From contig NZ_JADOTW010000005.1 of the NCBI RefSeq assembly GCF_015645095.1, positions 62,001 through 126,000 on the forward strand: 64,000 bases of DNA, written 5' to 3'. The notes beneath the pieces are model-generated. The model had not been told where the DNA came from. It worked only from the letters and a program-made list of their open reading frames with translations, and did no database searches. Origin of the DNA: Halomonas sp. 328 (GTDB lineage: Bacteria; Pseudomonadota; Gammaproteobacteria; Pseudomonadales; Halomonadaceae). Shown in pieces: positions 17,801 to 26,469 of this stretch. Each line of letters starts with the position of its first letter. The first letter of the stretch is position 1. Made by a program: the position numbers and the translations under genes.

Positions 17801-18492
17801 ACCCGGCCCGCACCCATACCGCCGAGGGAACCGTGGGGATCGGCGGCATGTACCTGTGTATCTATGGCATGGATTCGCCGGGGGGCTACCAACTGGTCGG
17901 GCGTACCGTGCCGATCTGGAACACCCACTGCCGCAACCCGCAGTTCGCGGAGGGGGCACCCTGGTTGCTGCGTTTCTTCGACCAGGTGTGCTTCTACCCG
18001 GTCGATGAGGCCGAGCTGGCCACCCTGCGCGAGGACTTTCGCGAGGGACGCCTGGCGCTGCGCATCGAGGCGTCGACCTTCGACGTGGGCGAGTACCTGC
18101 GCTTCCTCGATGACCAGGCGCAGAGCATCGCCGATTTCCAGGCCAATCAGCAGCGGGCATACCGCCAGGAGGTGGGACGCTGGAGTGCCGAGGACATCGC
18201 CCCTAAGGCGCTGTCGAGCGTCCCCGTCGTCGCCGAGGATGCCCTGGAGGAAGGGGCCGAGGCGGTGACGGCCGAGATCGCCGGTACCGTCTGGAAGTGC
18301 CTGGTCGCACCCGGCGCCCGAGTGGTCGAGGGCGAGCCATTGATGGTGCTGGAGGCGATGAAGATGGAGGTGGTGGTGACGGCCCGCGCCACCGGCCGCC
18401 TGGGCAGCGTCGACTGCACGCCGGGCATGGCGGTACGCCCCGGGGATCGCCTGGCGGTGATCGAGCCCCTGGAGAGCGAGGTGCAGGCCTGA
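14827..18492 (+). CDS. uca: Urea carboxylase (biotin-dependent, single chain)
   Basis: Carboxylates urea to allophanate using ATP, bicarbonate and biotin. The 1221-residue chain has the complete domain set: biotin carboxylase (residues about 8-455) with GGGGIGM, an ERDCSLQRRHQKVVEE segment and EVNTRLQVEHP; a carboxyltransferase part made of KipA/KipI-like modules (about 460-1120); and a biotinyl domain whose EAMKM motif puts the biotin on Lys1179. Start 14827 overlaps the atzF stop. Length and order match known single-chain urea carboxylases. The operon lacks the DUF1989 urea-carboxylase-associated proteins often found with it. Confidence 0.95.
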   Translation: MSPLSSPRFTKVLVANRGEIACRALRTLQRLGITGVAVYAEDDRDALHVRQADEAISLEGRRAEESYLAIDKILAAAHRSGAQAIYPGYGFLSESAEFARRCEQEGIAFVGPTPRQIQDFGLKHRARELAEGAGVPLPPGSGLLDDVEQALEAAREIGYPVMLKSTAGGGGIGMTRCVDPAALREAFDGVARQGQQYFGDGGVFLERCIDRARHVEVQLLGDGQGRVVALGERDCSLQRRHQKVVEETPAPRLPAATRQALLAAAVRLGESVAYRSAGTVEFIYDEAANAFYFLEVNTRLQVEHPITEAVTGLDLIEQMLRVAAGQPLGAELDTIAPQGAAIEVRLYAENPLKAFLPSPGTLDEVHFPRLPGVRIDGCVESGSEVPSGFDPMIAKLIAHGADRDEALARLEAALDATRLYGIPTNLDYLRAVVRDPAFRRGEVSTRALDAFHFHGRSLEVVVPGTYTSVQDVPGRLGYWDIGVPPSGAMDDRALRLANRIVGNRPEAAGLECTLEGPTLRFHSDAMIALTGAPAPATLDGVPVAFHAPVAVAAGQTLAVGRAEAGCRTYLALRGGLDVPLYLGSRSTFALGHFGGHGGRVLRAGDFLDLMREPLVACEPMAAPEGLVPDYGRTWQIGVLLGPHGAPDFFTEPAMATFFASEWEVHYNANRLGVRLVGPTLEWARRDGGEAGLHPSNVHDCEYAIGAINFTGDSPVILMKDGPSLGGFVCPVTIARAELWKVGQVKPGDRIRFVAIDVARAVALERAWDRALATLTPPAAEWRAPLPHEPALLAVSDDGGSPCVLASLAARDGRPAVAYRQAGDGYVLLEYGENRLDLVNRVRVHLLMEAIQAAALDGVLELAPGVRSLQIRYDGQRLHQATLIEALLRLEEALPDPRTVSLPSRVLHLPMAFEDSATLEAVQRYRETVKDTAPWLPNNVDFLARINGVSREQVRRTLHEARYLVLGLGDVYLGAPCAVPLDPRHRLLSSKYNPARTHTAEGTVGIGGMYLCIYGMDSPGGYQLVGRTVPIWNTHCRNPQFAEGAPWLLRFFDQVCFYPVDEAELATLREDFREGRLALRIEASTFDVGEYLRFLDDQAQSIADFQANQQRAYRQEVGRWSAEDIAPKALSSVPVVAEDALEEGAEAVTAEIAGTVWKCLVAPGARVVEGEPLMVLEAMKMEVVVTARATGRLGSVDCTPGMAVRPGDRLAVIEPLESEVQA

Positions 18493-19217
18493 TGGCGGCG
18501 ATGCATACCCGGCGCCGGGCGGGAGCGTCCCCGACCCTCTCCGAGCGGATCTATGCGCAGCTCAAGCAGATGATCTTCGACTTCGAGCTGCTGCCCGGTG
18601 ACCTGTTCAGTGAGGCCGATATCGTCGCACGCGTCGGGGCCAGCCGGACCCCGGTGCGCGAGGCCCTCCAGCGGCTGCGCCGCGAAGGCTACCTGGAGGT
18701 GCACCTGCGCAGCGGCTGGCAGGTCCGGCCGCTCGACTTCCGCACCCTGGAACAGCTCTATGACGTGCGCATCGTGCTGGAGTGCGCGGCCCTGGAGCGG
18801 CTCTGTGCCATGGCCGAGCCGCCACCGGCGATCGTCGCCCTGTGTGGCGTCTGGGACGTGCCACTGGCCCGGCGGCGTGGCGACGAGGCGCTGAGCGAGG
18901 AGGACCGGGCGTTCCATACGAGCCTGGTGGCGGCCGCCGGGAACGACGAGATGGCACGGATCCATCGCGACGTCAGCGAGCGGATCCATATCGTGCGGCG
19001 CCTGGACTTCACCCAGGCGGCGCGCATCTCGGCCACCTATGACGAGCACGCGGCGATCCTCGAGGCCATCGTCCGGCGCCGTGCCGATCTCGCCAAGCGC
19101 TTGATGAGTGACCATATCGCGGTCAGCCGCGACGAGGTCCGCAAGATCACCCTGCATATGCTGCACGAAGCCCGTGAGCGGCATGCCAGGGAGGAAAAGG
19201 CGTGGGGAACCCCATGA
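18492..19217 (+). CDS. GntR-family (FCD-type) regulator of the urea operon
   Basis: A 241-residue DNA-binding protein. The winged helix lies at about residues 15-75, with the GntR signature LSERIYAQLKQMI and SRTPVREALQRLRREGYLEV. An all-helical FCD ligand domain follows (about 90-220) with the metal-binding His residues expected in FHTSL and DEHAAIL. The ATG shares one base with the urea carboxylase stop (TGATG), so it is cotranslated with the enzymes. It is a likely local regulator, with GTATAC sites before atzF and before ureD as candidate targets. The effector could be urea, allophanate or ammonia; nothing in the sequence decides this. Confidence 0.88.
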   Translation: MAAMHTRRRAGASPTLSERIYAQLKQMIFDFELLPGDLFSEADIVARVGASRTPVREALQRLRREGYLEVHLRSGWQVRPLDFRTLEQLYDVRIVLECAALERLCAMAEPPPAIVALCGVWDVPLARRRGDEALSEEDRAFHTSLVAAAGNDEMARIHRDVSERIHIVRRLDFTQAARISATYDEHAAILEAIVRRRADLAKRLMSDHIAVSRDEVRKITLHMLHEARERHAREEKAWGTP

Positions 19218-19287
19218 CCCCGCGCTCCGACAGCCAAGCGCAGGCCCCGTGCCTGTCGACAACACCCATGACCCTCAGGAGAGTCCC

Positions 19288-20619
19288 ATGACCCCGAGTC
19301 ACAACAACAAGATTCTGGCCGCTTCGGCCCTGGCCCTGTCGATCGCTGGCGCGAGTGCCGCCCAGGCCCAGGACGCGGATCCCATCCGGATCGGTATCCT
19401 GCACTCCCTCTCCGGCACCATGGCGATCAGCGAATCGACCCTCAAGGACACCGTGGAGATGCTGATCGATCAGCAGAACGCCGAGGGTGGCCTACTGGGC
19501 CGGCCCCTCGAGGCGGTGGTGGTGGATCCGGCCTCCAATTGGCCGCTGTTCGCCGAGCGCGCCCGGGAGCTGCTCGCCCAGCACGAGGTGGACGTGGTCT
19601 TCGGCAACTGGACCTCGGTGTCGCGCAAGGCGGTGCTGCCGGTCTTCGAGGAGCTCAATGGCCTGCTCTTCTATCCGGTGCAATACGAGGGCGAGGAGTC
19701 CTCGGAGAACGTCTTCTACACCGGGGCGGCGCCCAACCAGCAGGCCATTCCGGCAGTGGAGTACCTGATCAACGAGGTGGGCATCGAGCGCTTCGCCCTG
19801 TTGGGTACCGACTATGTCTACCCGCGCACCACCAATCGCATCCTCGAGGCCTACCTCCAGGAGGAGCATGGGGTGGCGGACGACGACATCCTCGTCGACT
19901 ACACCCCCTTCGGCCACTCCGACTGGCAGAACATCGTCGCCGAGGTACGCCGTTTCGGCGCCGAAGGCAAGCCCACAGCGGTCATTTCCACCATCAACGG
20001 CGACGCCAACGTGCCCTTCTACCGGGAACTGGCCAACCAGGGCATCGATGCCGCCGACATCCCGGTGATCGCCTTCTCGGTAGGCGAGCAGGAACTGACC
20101 GGCATCGACACCGCTCCGCTGGTGGGTCACCTGGCCGCCTGGAACTACTTCATGAGCGTCGACACCGACACCAACTACGACTTCATCGACGCCTGGATCG
20201 ACTGGACCGGCGACGAGGAGGCGGTCACCAACGATCCCATGGAGGCTCACTATATCGGCTTCAACATGTGGGCGGAGGCGGTGCGCAAGGCCGGCACCAC
20301 CGATGTCGACGCCGTCAAGGACGCCATCATCGGGGTCACCGTGCCCAACCTCTCCGGCGGCTATGCGGCGATGATGCCCAACCACCACATCACCAAGCCG
20401 GTGCTGATCGGCGAGGTGCAGGACAATGGCCAGTTCGACATCGTCTGGCAGACGCCTTCCTCCGTGGCCGGCGACGCCTGGTCCGACTACCTGCCCGGCT
20501 CCCGGGACCTGATCAGCGATTGGCGCGCCCCGCTGCGCTGCGGCAACTTCAACGTGGCCACCGGCAGCTGTGGTGGCAGCAACGCCGCCGCCGAGGCCGA
20601 GGCGGCGCTGGCCGAGTGA
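19288..20619 (+). CDS. urtA: Urea ABC transporter, periplasmic binding protein
   Basis: A 443-residue binding protein of the branched-chain amino-acid receptor type adapted to urea or short amides. A signal peptide ends near residue 27 (ASAAQAQDADP). Diagnostic stretches are IRIGILHSLSGTMAISES, FGNWTSVSRKAVLPV, LLFYPVQYEGEESS and the late MMPNHHITKPV. The start at 19288 follows CAGGAGAG. Only 70 bp separate it from the GntR gene, so the transporter probably shares the operon with atzF and uca. A stem-loop lies directly after the stop. Confidence 0.95.
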   Translation: MTPSHNNKILAASALALSIAGASAAQAQDADPIRIGILHSLSGTMAISESTLKDTVEMLIDQQNAEGGLLGRPLEAVVVDPASNWPLFAERARELLAQHEVDVVFGNWTSVSRKAVLPVFEELNGLLFYPVQYEGEESSENVFYTGAAPNQQAIPAVEYLINEVGIERFALLGTDYVYPRTTNRILEAYLQEEHGVADDDILVDYTPFGHSDWQNIVAEVRRFGAEGKPTAVISTINGDANVPFYRELANQGIDAADIPVIAFSVGEQELTGIDTAPLVGHLAAWNYFMSVDTDTNYDFIDAWIDWTGDEEAVTNDPMEAHYIGFNMWAEAVRKAGTTDVDAVKDAIIGVTVPNLSGGYAAMMPNHHITKPVLIGEVQDNGQFDIVWQTPSSVAGDAWSDYLPGSRDLISDWRAPLRCGNFNVATGSCGGSNAAAEAEAALAE

Positions 20620-20626
20620 GCCCCAT

Positions 20627-20647
20627 CCCCCGCCGGCCCGGCGGGGG
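20627..20647 (+). promoter_or_regulatory. Stem-loop in the urtA-urtB spacer
   Basis: CCCCCGCC and GGCGGGGG pair around a five-base loop starting eight bases after the urtA stop. There is no T-run. As with the hairpin after tctC, it may stabilise the binding-protein part of the transcript. Confidence 0.55.
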
Positions 20648-20689
20648 AGCACGCCTGCCCATGAATTCCGACTACCGAGGAAAGCCCCG

Positions 20690-22342
20690 ATGAGCAATGT
20701 CCCCCGGTCACGGCCGGTCGAGGCAAGGGGTGGCGCGGCCAGCGGCCCGATCCACCACGCCTTGCTGCTTCTGCTGTTATGCCTGCTGATGCTACCCGTC
20801 GGCGCCCAGGCCCAGGGCGAACGGGATGCCGAGGCCATCGCCCTGCTGGAGGCGCTGGACGTGCGTGCCTATGCCGACAAGGCCCGCGCCATCGAGGCCA
20901 TCGTCGGCAGCGACGATCCCCGCGCCCTGGACTGGCTCCAGGCGCTGCTCGATGGCCGCCTGCAGCGCACCGAAGCGGGGCGCTTCGTGGTGGTGCTCGA
21001 CAACCGCGGCCGCGACTGGCCGGTAGCGGATGCCCTGAGCGGCGAGGCGTTGGGCGAGATGTCACGCCGCGAGCTGGACCGCATCGGCATCAACAACGCC
21101 CTGCGCAACCAGCTGCGCAGCGCCATCGCCGTGGTCGACCTCTACTCCCCGGATCTCGACCTGCGGCGCGCCTCCGCCGAGCGGCTGCTCGGCGAGGTGG
21201 ACGCCGACCTGGCCGTGCCCCTGGCCACGGTGATCGAGGCCGAAACGGATAGCGGGGTGCGCCAGCGGCTGGTCCAGGCCCTGGCCATCTACCGCCTGGA
21301 ACAGGGCGAGGTGGCCGCCGTGGCCGACCTGGAGGGCAGCCTGCACCCCCGGGTCCGCGTCGCCCTCAACGGCGCTGCCAATGGCGACGACCCGGTGCTG
21401 GCCGATGCCGCCCGCCATGCCCTGAATGGCATCGAGCAGATGCTCAAGCTCAACCGCGCTGCCGAGACCCTCTACTTCGGCCTGTCGCTGGGCTCGGTAC
21501 TGGTGCTGGCAGCGATCGGCCTGGCCATCACCTTCGGGGTGATGGGGGTGATCAACATGGCTCACGGCGAGCTGATCATGCTCGGCGCCTACACCACCTG
21601 GGCCATGCAGCAGCTGCTCCCCGGCCAGCCCGGCCTGGCGCTGCTCTTGGCGATTCCCGCCGGTTTCCTGGTGGCGGCGCTGGCGGGGGTGGCCATCGAG
21701 CGCGGGGTGATCCAGTTCCTCAAGGGGCGACCCCTGGAGACCCTGCTGGCCACCTTCGGTATCAGCCTGATCCTCCAGCAACTGGTGCGCACCGTAATCT
21801 CGCCGCTCAACCGCACCGTGGTGACCCCGGAGTGGATGAGTGGCTCCCTCGCCATCAACGATGCCCTGTCGCTGACCCTCAACCGCCTCTATGTGCTCGG
21901 CTTCGCCCTGCTGGTGTTCGCCGCCCTGATGCTGATCATGCGCCGCAGCCGGCTCGGGCTCGAGGTGCGCGCCGTGACCCAGAACCGTGCCATGGCGCGG
22001 GCCATGGGGATCCGCGCCACCCGCGTCGATATCCTCACCTTCGCCCTGGGCTCCGGGGTGGCGGGACTCGCCGGGGTGGCGCTCTCCCAGCTCACCAACG
22101 TCGGCCCCAACCTGGGCCAGAACTACATCATCGACTCCTTCATGGTGGTGGTGTTCGGCGGGGTGGGGAACCTCTGGGGCACCCTGGTGGCGGGCCTCTC
22201 GCTGGGCGTCATCAACCAGGTGCTGGAGCCCTGGGCCGGTGCCGTGCTGGCCAAGATCATCGTGCTCGTCTTCATCATCCTGTTTATCCAGAAGCGCCCC
22301 CGCGGACTCTTTCCGCAGAAGGGCCGGGCGGCGGAGGGCTAA
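20690..22342 (+). CDS. urtB: Urea ABC transporter, permease subunit
   Basis: One of the two membrane subunits of the Urt importer, 550 residues. It has a signal-like hydrophobic start and a long N-terminal region of about 240 residues that appears periplasmic and helical. The LivH-type permease core (residues about 255-545) with FGVMGVINMAHGELIMLGAY follows. The N-terminal extension is normal for UrtB and separates it from LivH. Start 20690 has AGGAAAG upstream. The core ends FIQKRPRGLFPQKGR. Confidence 0.93.
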   Translation: MSNVPRSRPVEARGGAASGPIHHALLLLLLCLLMLPVGAQAQGERDAEAIALLEALDVRAYADKARAIEAIVGSDDPRALDWLQALLDGRLQRTEAGRFVVVLDNRGRDWPVADALSGEALGEMSRRELDRIGINNALRNQLRSAIAVVDLYSPDLDLRRASAERLLGEVDADLAVPLATVIEAETDSGVRQRLVQALAIYRLEQGEVAAVADLEGSLHPRVRVALNGAANGDDPVLADAARHALNGIEQMLKLNRAAETLYFGLSLGSVLVLAAIGLAITFGVMGVINMAHGELIMLGAYTTWAMQQLLPGQPGLALLLAIPAGFLVAALAGVAIERGVIQFLKGRPLETLLATFGISLILQQLVRTVISPLNRTVVTPEWMSGSLAINDALSLTLNRLYVLGFALLVFAALMLIMRRSRLGLEVRAVTQNRAMARAMGIRATRVDILTFALGSGVAGLAGVALSQLTNVGPNLGQNYIIDSFMVVVFGGVGNLWGTLVAGLSLGVINQVLEPWAGAVLAKIIVLVFIILFIQKRPRGLFPQKGRAAEG

Positions 22343-22345
22343 CCG

Positions 22346-23491
22346 ATGCATTCATCAACGTCGTGGCTGACACGACCCTTTCATGAGCGCTCGACGCGCC
22401 TCTTCCTCGGCGTGCTGCTGGCGGCCCTGGTGCTGGTCACGGTGCTGCATGTCGCCGTGCCCCAGGGGCACCCGCTGCACGTCAATGCCTATACCGTCAA
22501 TCTCTTCGGCAAGTACCTGAGCTATGCGCTGCTGGCGGTGGCGGTGGACCTGGTGTGGGGCTACCTGGGGATCCTCAGCCTCGGCCATGGCGCCTTCTTC
22601 GCCCTCGGCGGCTACGCCATGGGCATGTACCTGATGCGCCAGATCGGTGACCGCGGCGTCTACGGGCACCCGGAGCTGCCGGATTTCATGGTCTTCCTCG
22701 ACTGGCAGAGCCTGCCCTGGTACTGGGCCGGTTTCGACATGGCCTGGTTCGCCTTCCTGATGGTGCTGCTGGCGCCGGGGGCCCTGGCCCTGGTGTTCGG
22801 CTTCCTGGCCTTCCGCTCCCGGGTCACCGGGGTCTACCTCTCCATCATCACCCAGGCGCTCACCTTCGCCCTGATGCTGGCCTTCTTTCGCAACGAGATG
22901 GGCTTCGGTGGCAACAACGGCCTCACCGACTTCCGCGAGATCCTCGGCTTCAACCTGAGAAGCGACGCCACCCGCCTGGGGCTCTTCATCGCCAGCGGCG
23001 TGGCGTTGGCCCTCGGCTATGTGCTGTGCCGGGCCATCGTCGGCAGCAAGCTCGGCCGGGTCTGCGTGGCCACCCGCGACGCCGAGGCGCGCACCCGCTT
23101 CCTCGGTTATCGGGTCGAGCGCGTGCAGCTGTTCGTCTTCGTGGTCTCGGCGATGCTGGCGGGGCTGGCCGGCGCCCTCTATGTCCCCCAGGTGGGGATC
23201 ATCAACCCCAGCGAGTTCTCGCCGCTGTTCTCCATCGAGATCGTGCTCTGGGTGGCACTCGGCGGCCGGGCGACCCTCTACGGGGCGGTGATCGGGGCGA
23301 TCCTGGTCAACTACGCCAAGACGGTGTTCACCGGGGTGATGCCCGACGCCTGGCTGTTTGCCCTGGGTGGGCTCTTCGTGCTGGTCACCGTCCTGTTGCC
23401 CAAGGGCGTGGCGGGGCTGCTCGCCTATCGCGTCCAGGGCCGGCGTCGCCGGCATGACGAGGGAACGGCCGGCAAGGAGGTCTCCGCATGA
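22346..23491 (+). CDS. urtC: Urea ABC transporter, permease subunit
   Basis: The second membrane subunit, 381 residues, LivM-type. It shows the conserved YLGILSLGHGAFFALGGYAM (residues about 73-92), a FRSRVTGVYLSIITQAL stretch and a late EIVLWVALGGRATLYG segment. Its start lies three bases after urtB, and its last four bases overlap the urtD start codon, so it is firmly part of the operon. Confidence 0.95.
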   Translation: MHSSTSWLTRPFHERSTRLFLGVLLAALVLVTVLHVAVPQGHPLHVNAYTVNLFGKYLSYALLAVAVDLVWGYLGILSLGHGAFFALGGYAMGMYLMRQIGDRGVYGHPELPDFMVFLDWQSLPWYWAGFDMAWFAFLMVLLAPGALALVFGFLAFRSRVTGVYLSIITQALTFALMLAFFRNEMGFGGNNGLTDFREILGFNLRSDATRLGLFIASGVALALGYVLCRAIVGSKLGRVCVATRDAEARTRFLGYRVERVQLFVFVVSAMLAGLAGALYVPQVGIINPSEFSPLFSIEIVLWVALGGRATLYGAVIGAILVNYAKTVFTGVMPDAWLFALGGLFVLVTVLLPKGVAGLLAYRVQGRRRRHDEGTAGKEVSA

Positions 23492-24321
23492 AACTGCTGC
23501 AACAACTGGCCGATCGCGATCGCGTCTTCGATTTCCTGGTTCCCGCCGCCTCCCCGGTGGACGTGCGCCATGGTCCCATCCTCTACCTGGAAGACGTCAC
23601 GGTGAGCTTCGATGGTTTCAAGGCCATCGACAACCTCAACCTGACCATCGATGACGGGGAATTGCGCTGCATCATCGGCCCCAATGGCGCCGGCAAGACC
23701 ACCATGATGGACATCATCACCGGCAAGACCTGTCCCGACCAGGGCTCGGTGTGGTTCGGCAGCCGCCATGATCTGCTGACCCTGAACGAGCCGGAGATCG
23801 CCAGCCTCGGCATCGGCCGCAAGTTCCAGAAGCCCACGGTCTTCGAGGCGCTCAGCGTCTTCGAGAACCTGGAGCTGGCGATGGCCGCCGACAAGCGCAT
23901 CCTGCCGACCCTCACCGCCCGCCTGAGCGGTGAGATTCGCGACCGTATCGACGAGGTGCTGGCCACCATCGGCCTGGGCGAGCTGCGCCAGCGGCCGGCG
24001 GGGATCCTCTCCCATGGCCAGAAGCAGTGGCTGGAGATCGGCATGCTGCTGATGCAGCGGCCGCGCCTGCTGCTGGTGGATGAGCCGGTGGCCGGCATGA
24101 CCGAGCAGGAGATGGAGCGTACCGCCGAGCTCCTGACCGGGCTCGCCGGCGAGCAGTCGGTGGTGGTGGTGGAGCACGATATGGGCTTCGTGCGCTCCAT
24201 CGCCCGCACCGTCACGGTCCTGCACCAGGGCAGCGTGCTGGCGGAGGGAACCATGGACCAGGTGTCCAGCGACCCCAGAGTCATCGAGGTCTACCTGGGT
24301 GCCGAGGAGGAGATCGCCTGA
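23488..24321 (+). CDS. urtD: Urea ABC transporter, ATP-binding subunit UrtD
   Basis: A 277-residue ATPase of the LivG type. Walker A is GPNGAGKTT (residues about 67-75). The signature loop is LSHGQKQWLEIGM and Walker B is LLLVDEPVAGMT, followed by the switch His in VVEHDM. The LSHGQ form replaces the usual LSGGQ and is typical of UrtD. Starts within urtC (ATGA overlap). Confidence 0.96.
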   Translation: MKLLQQLADRDRVFDFLVPAASPVDVRHGPILYLEDVTVSFDGFKAIDNLNLTIDDGELRCIIGPNGAGKTTMMDIITGKTCPDQGSVWFGSRHDLLTLNEPEIASLGIGRKFQKPTVFEALSVFENLELAMAADKRILPTLTARLSGEIRDRIDEVLATIGLGELRQRPAGILSHGQKQWLEIGMLLMQRPRLLLVDEPVAGMTEQEMERTAELLTGLAGEQSVVVVEHDMGFVRSIARTVTVLHQGSVLAEGTMDQVSSDPRVIEVYLGAEEEIA

Positions 24322-25019
24322 TGCTCGAGATCGACCAACTGAACCAGTACTACGGCGAGAGCCACACCCTCTGGGACCTGGACCTGGCGGTGCCGGCGGG
24401 GCAGTGCACCTGCGTGATGGGCCGCAACGGCGTCGGCAAGACCACCCTGATGAAGGCGATCATGGGGGAGGTGGCGGTGGCCTCCGGCAGCCTCCGCTAC
24501 GCCGATGACGTGGAGCTGACCCACCAGCGCGTCGAGGCGCGCTCGCGGCTCGGCATCGGCTACGTGCCCCAGGGCCGCCAGATCTTCCCGCTGCTGACGG
24601 TGGAGGAGAACCTGCGCACCGGCCTGGCCGCCCGCGGCGACGGCCGCCGCACCATTCCGGAGCGTATCTACGAGCTCTTCCCGGTGCTCGAGGAGATGCG
24701 CCACCGCCGCGGTGGTGACCTCTCCGGGGGCCAGCAGCAGCAACTGGCCATCGGCCGGGGGCTCGTCATCGAGCCGCGCCTGCTGATCCTCGACGAGCCG
24801 GGGGAGGGCATCCAGCCCAATATCGTCACCCTGATCGGCGAGGTGATCCGCCGGCTGATCGCCGAGGATGGCCTCACCGTGCTGCTGGTGGAGCAGAAGC
24901 TGCCCTTCGCCCGCAAGTATGCCGATCGCTTCGTGATCCTGGATCGCGGTCGGCCGGTGGCCAAGGGTGAGATCGGCGAGCTCAGCGATGGCCTGATCAA
25001 GGCGCACCTGACCGTCTAG
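24321..25019 (+). CDS. urtE: Urea ABC transporter, ATP-binding subunit UrtE
   Basis: A 232-residue ATPase of the LivF type. Walker A is GRNGVGKTT, the signature loop LSGGQQQQLAIGR and Walker B LLILDEPGEGIQPN. Its start shares a base with the urtD stop (TGATG). It is the last gene of the first urea operon. The 230 bp that follow hold the promoter region of the urease genes rather than an obvious terminator. Confidence 0.96.
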   Translation: MLEIDQLNQYYGESHTLWDLDLAVPAGQCTCVMGRNGVGKTTLMKAIMGEVAVASGSLRYADDVELTHQRVEARSRLGIGYVPQGRQIFPLLTVEENLRTGLAARGDGRRTIPERIYELFPVLEEMRHRRGGDLSGGQQQQLAIGRGLVIEPRLLILDEPGEGIQPNIVTLIGEVIRRLIAEDGLTVLLVEQKLPFARKYADRFVILDRGRPVAKGEIGELSDGLIKAHLTV

Positions 25020-25071
25020 CCACTCGCCTGGAGCGGGAATGCACCTCGACAGTGCCTGTCGGCCTGGTTGG

Positions 25072-25088
25072 TGCGCCATATTGGTGCT
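25072..25088. promoter_or_regulatory. NtrC-like site before the urease operon
   Basis: TGCGCC-ATAT-TGGTGCT matches the NtrC consensus TGCACC-N4-TGGTGCA at 11 of 13 fixed positions. A further TGGTGC precedes it by nine bases. It lies about 50 bp before a sigma-70-like promoter and 160-180 bp before ureD. Nitrogen-limitation control is inferred. Confidence 0.45.
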
Positions 25089-25130
25089 TGCTGGGAGCCG
25101 TCATGGCCTCTTCGTGGTGCGGCGCGATGT

Positions 25131-25158
25131 TTGAATACCGTCGTGTATACAATATAGG
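25131..25158 (+). promoter_or_regulatory. Urease promoter with a GTATAC palindrome in its spacer
   Basis: TTGAAT and TATAGG are spaced by 16 bases. The spacer holds TGTATACA (25144-25151), a perfect 8-bp palindrome with the same GTATAC core as the site before atzF. A regulator bound there would cover the promoter, which suggests repression by the GntR protein of the neighbouring operon until its inducer is present. Confidence 0.45.
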
Positions 25159-25251
25159 GTTTTGATTCTTATGAATAAAAACAGAAATTCACCAGATTGG
25201 TACGAGGCTTGCTGAGTGTCTGCGAAACGCCAGCCAATAGGATGCTTGCCG

Positions 25252-26139
25252 ATGACGGCTTCCTTGCCAGTCACCTCGCCAGGCCTCGACTCCGGCCACC
25301 GCTTCGATGCCGGCCGCCGCTGGGTGGCATCGCTGGAGCTCGGCTTCGCGGCGCGCCAGGGGGCCACGCGAATGGTCAGGGCGCGTCATCAGGGGCCGCT
25401 GCGGGTCCAGCGTCCCTTCTATCCGGAGGGGCGCGACGAGGCCTGCCATGTCTACCTGCTGCACCCCCCCGGTGGCCTGGTCAGCGGGGATGCGCTGACC
25501 ATCCGGGCCGAGGTCGGGGCGGGGGCCCGGGCGCTGCTGACTACGCCGGCCGCCAACAAGCTCTACCGGGCCGATAGCCTGGGCGTGGCCTGGCAGCAGC
25601 ATACCGAGCTCGAGGTGGCCGATGGCGGGGTCCTCGAATGGCTGCCCCAGGAGACGCTCGCCTTCGACGGTTCCCGGGGCGAACAGCGCACCCATATTGC
25701 CCTCGAGGGTAACGCTCGCTGCCTGGGCTGGGAGGTGCTGGCCCTGGGGCGACCGGCGAGCCGCCTGCCCTATGTCACCGGTTGCATCGAGCAGCGCTTT
25801 GCCCTGCATCGTGACGGCCGACCCCTCTGGCTGGAGCGCCAGCCGCTGGACCCGAGGCATCCGCGCTTCCGCGGGCGCTGGGGGCAGGGCGGCGCCAGCG
25901 TCCAGGCGACCCTCTGGGCGGTGGGGCTGAATGATGAGCCCGAGGCCATCGAGGCGCTGCGCGAGGCCTTGCCGGCCGGCCCATGCTGGGCGGTGACGCT
26001 GCGCCACGGGGTGCTGCTGCTGCGCTACCTGGGCCAGGAGCGCAACGCGGCCTGGGCGCTGTGCGAGGCCGCCTGGCGAGTGCTGCGGCCTCGGCTTATC
26101 GGACGTGAGGCGCATCCGCCACGCATCTGGTTTACCTGA
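25252..26139 (+). CDS. ureD: Urease accessory protein UreD
   Basis: The scaffold that, with UreF and UreG, loads nickel into apo-urease. The protein is 295 residues from ATG 25252. It has the family stretches [24 protein letters not shown] and [14 protein letters not shown] (about 70-83), then [12 protein letters not shown]. An upstream in-frame GTG at 25216 would add 12 residues. The ATG is preferred because AGGA lies nine bases before it and the family is usually about 270-290 residues. First gene of ureDABCEFG. Confidence 0.92.
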   Translation: MTASLPVTSPGLDSGHRFDAGRRWVASLELGFAARQGATRMVRARHQGPLRVQRPFYPEGRDEACHVYLLHPPGGLVSGDALTIRAEVGAGARALLTTPAANKLYRADSLGVAWQQHTELEVADGGVLEWLPQETLAFDGSRGEQRTHIALEGNARCLGWEVLALGRPASRLPYVTGCIEQRFALHRDGRPLWLERQPLDPRHPRFRGRWGQGGASVQATLWAVGLNDEPEAIEALREALPAGPCWAVTLRHGVLLLRYLGQERNAAWALCEAAWRVLRPRLIGREAHPPRIWFT

Positions 26140-26158
26140 CACTTGCCTGGAGAGGCCC

Positions 26159-26461
26159 ATGGAACTGACCCCGAGAGACAAAGACAAGCTGATGCTCTTC
26201 CTGGCCGCCCAACTGGCCGAGCGCCGCCGCGGCCGTGGCCTGAAGCTCAACTACCCCGAGGCGGTGGCGCTGATCAGCTTCGAGATCATGGAGGGCGCCC
26301 GGGACGGGCGCAGCGTGGCCGAGCTGATGAGCCATGGACGCGAGATCCTCGGCCGCGACGACGTCATGGAGGGGGTGGCCGAGATGGTCCACGAGGTGCA
26401 GGTCGAAGCCACCTTTCCCGATGGAACCAAGTTGGTCACCGTTCATAGCCCCATTGTGTAG
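26159..26461 (+). CDS. ureA: Urease gamma subunit
   Basis: A 100-residue structural subunit, the normal length for a separate gamma chain. It starts MELTPREKDKL-like ([14 protein letters not shown]) and contains [15 protein letters not shown] and the conserved [20 protein letters not shown] ending. GGAGAGG precedes the start at 26159. A 148-bp non-coding insert separates it from ureB, which is unusual for genes that are nearly always packed together. Confidence 0.97.
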   Translation: MELTPRDKDKLMLFLAAQLAERRRGRGLKLNYPEAVALISFEIMEGARDGRSVAELMSHGREILGRDDVMEGVAEMVHEVQVEATFPDGTKLVTVHSPIV

Positions 26462-26469
26462 CGCAGGAC

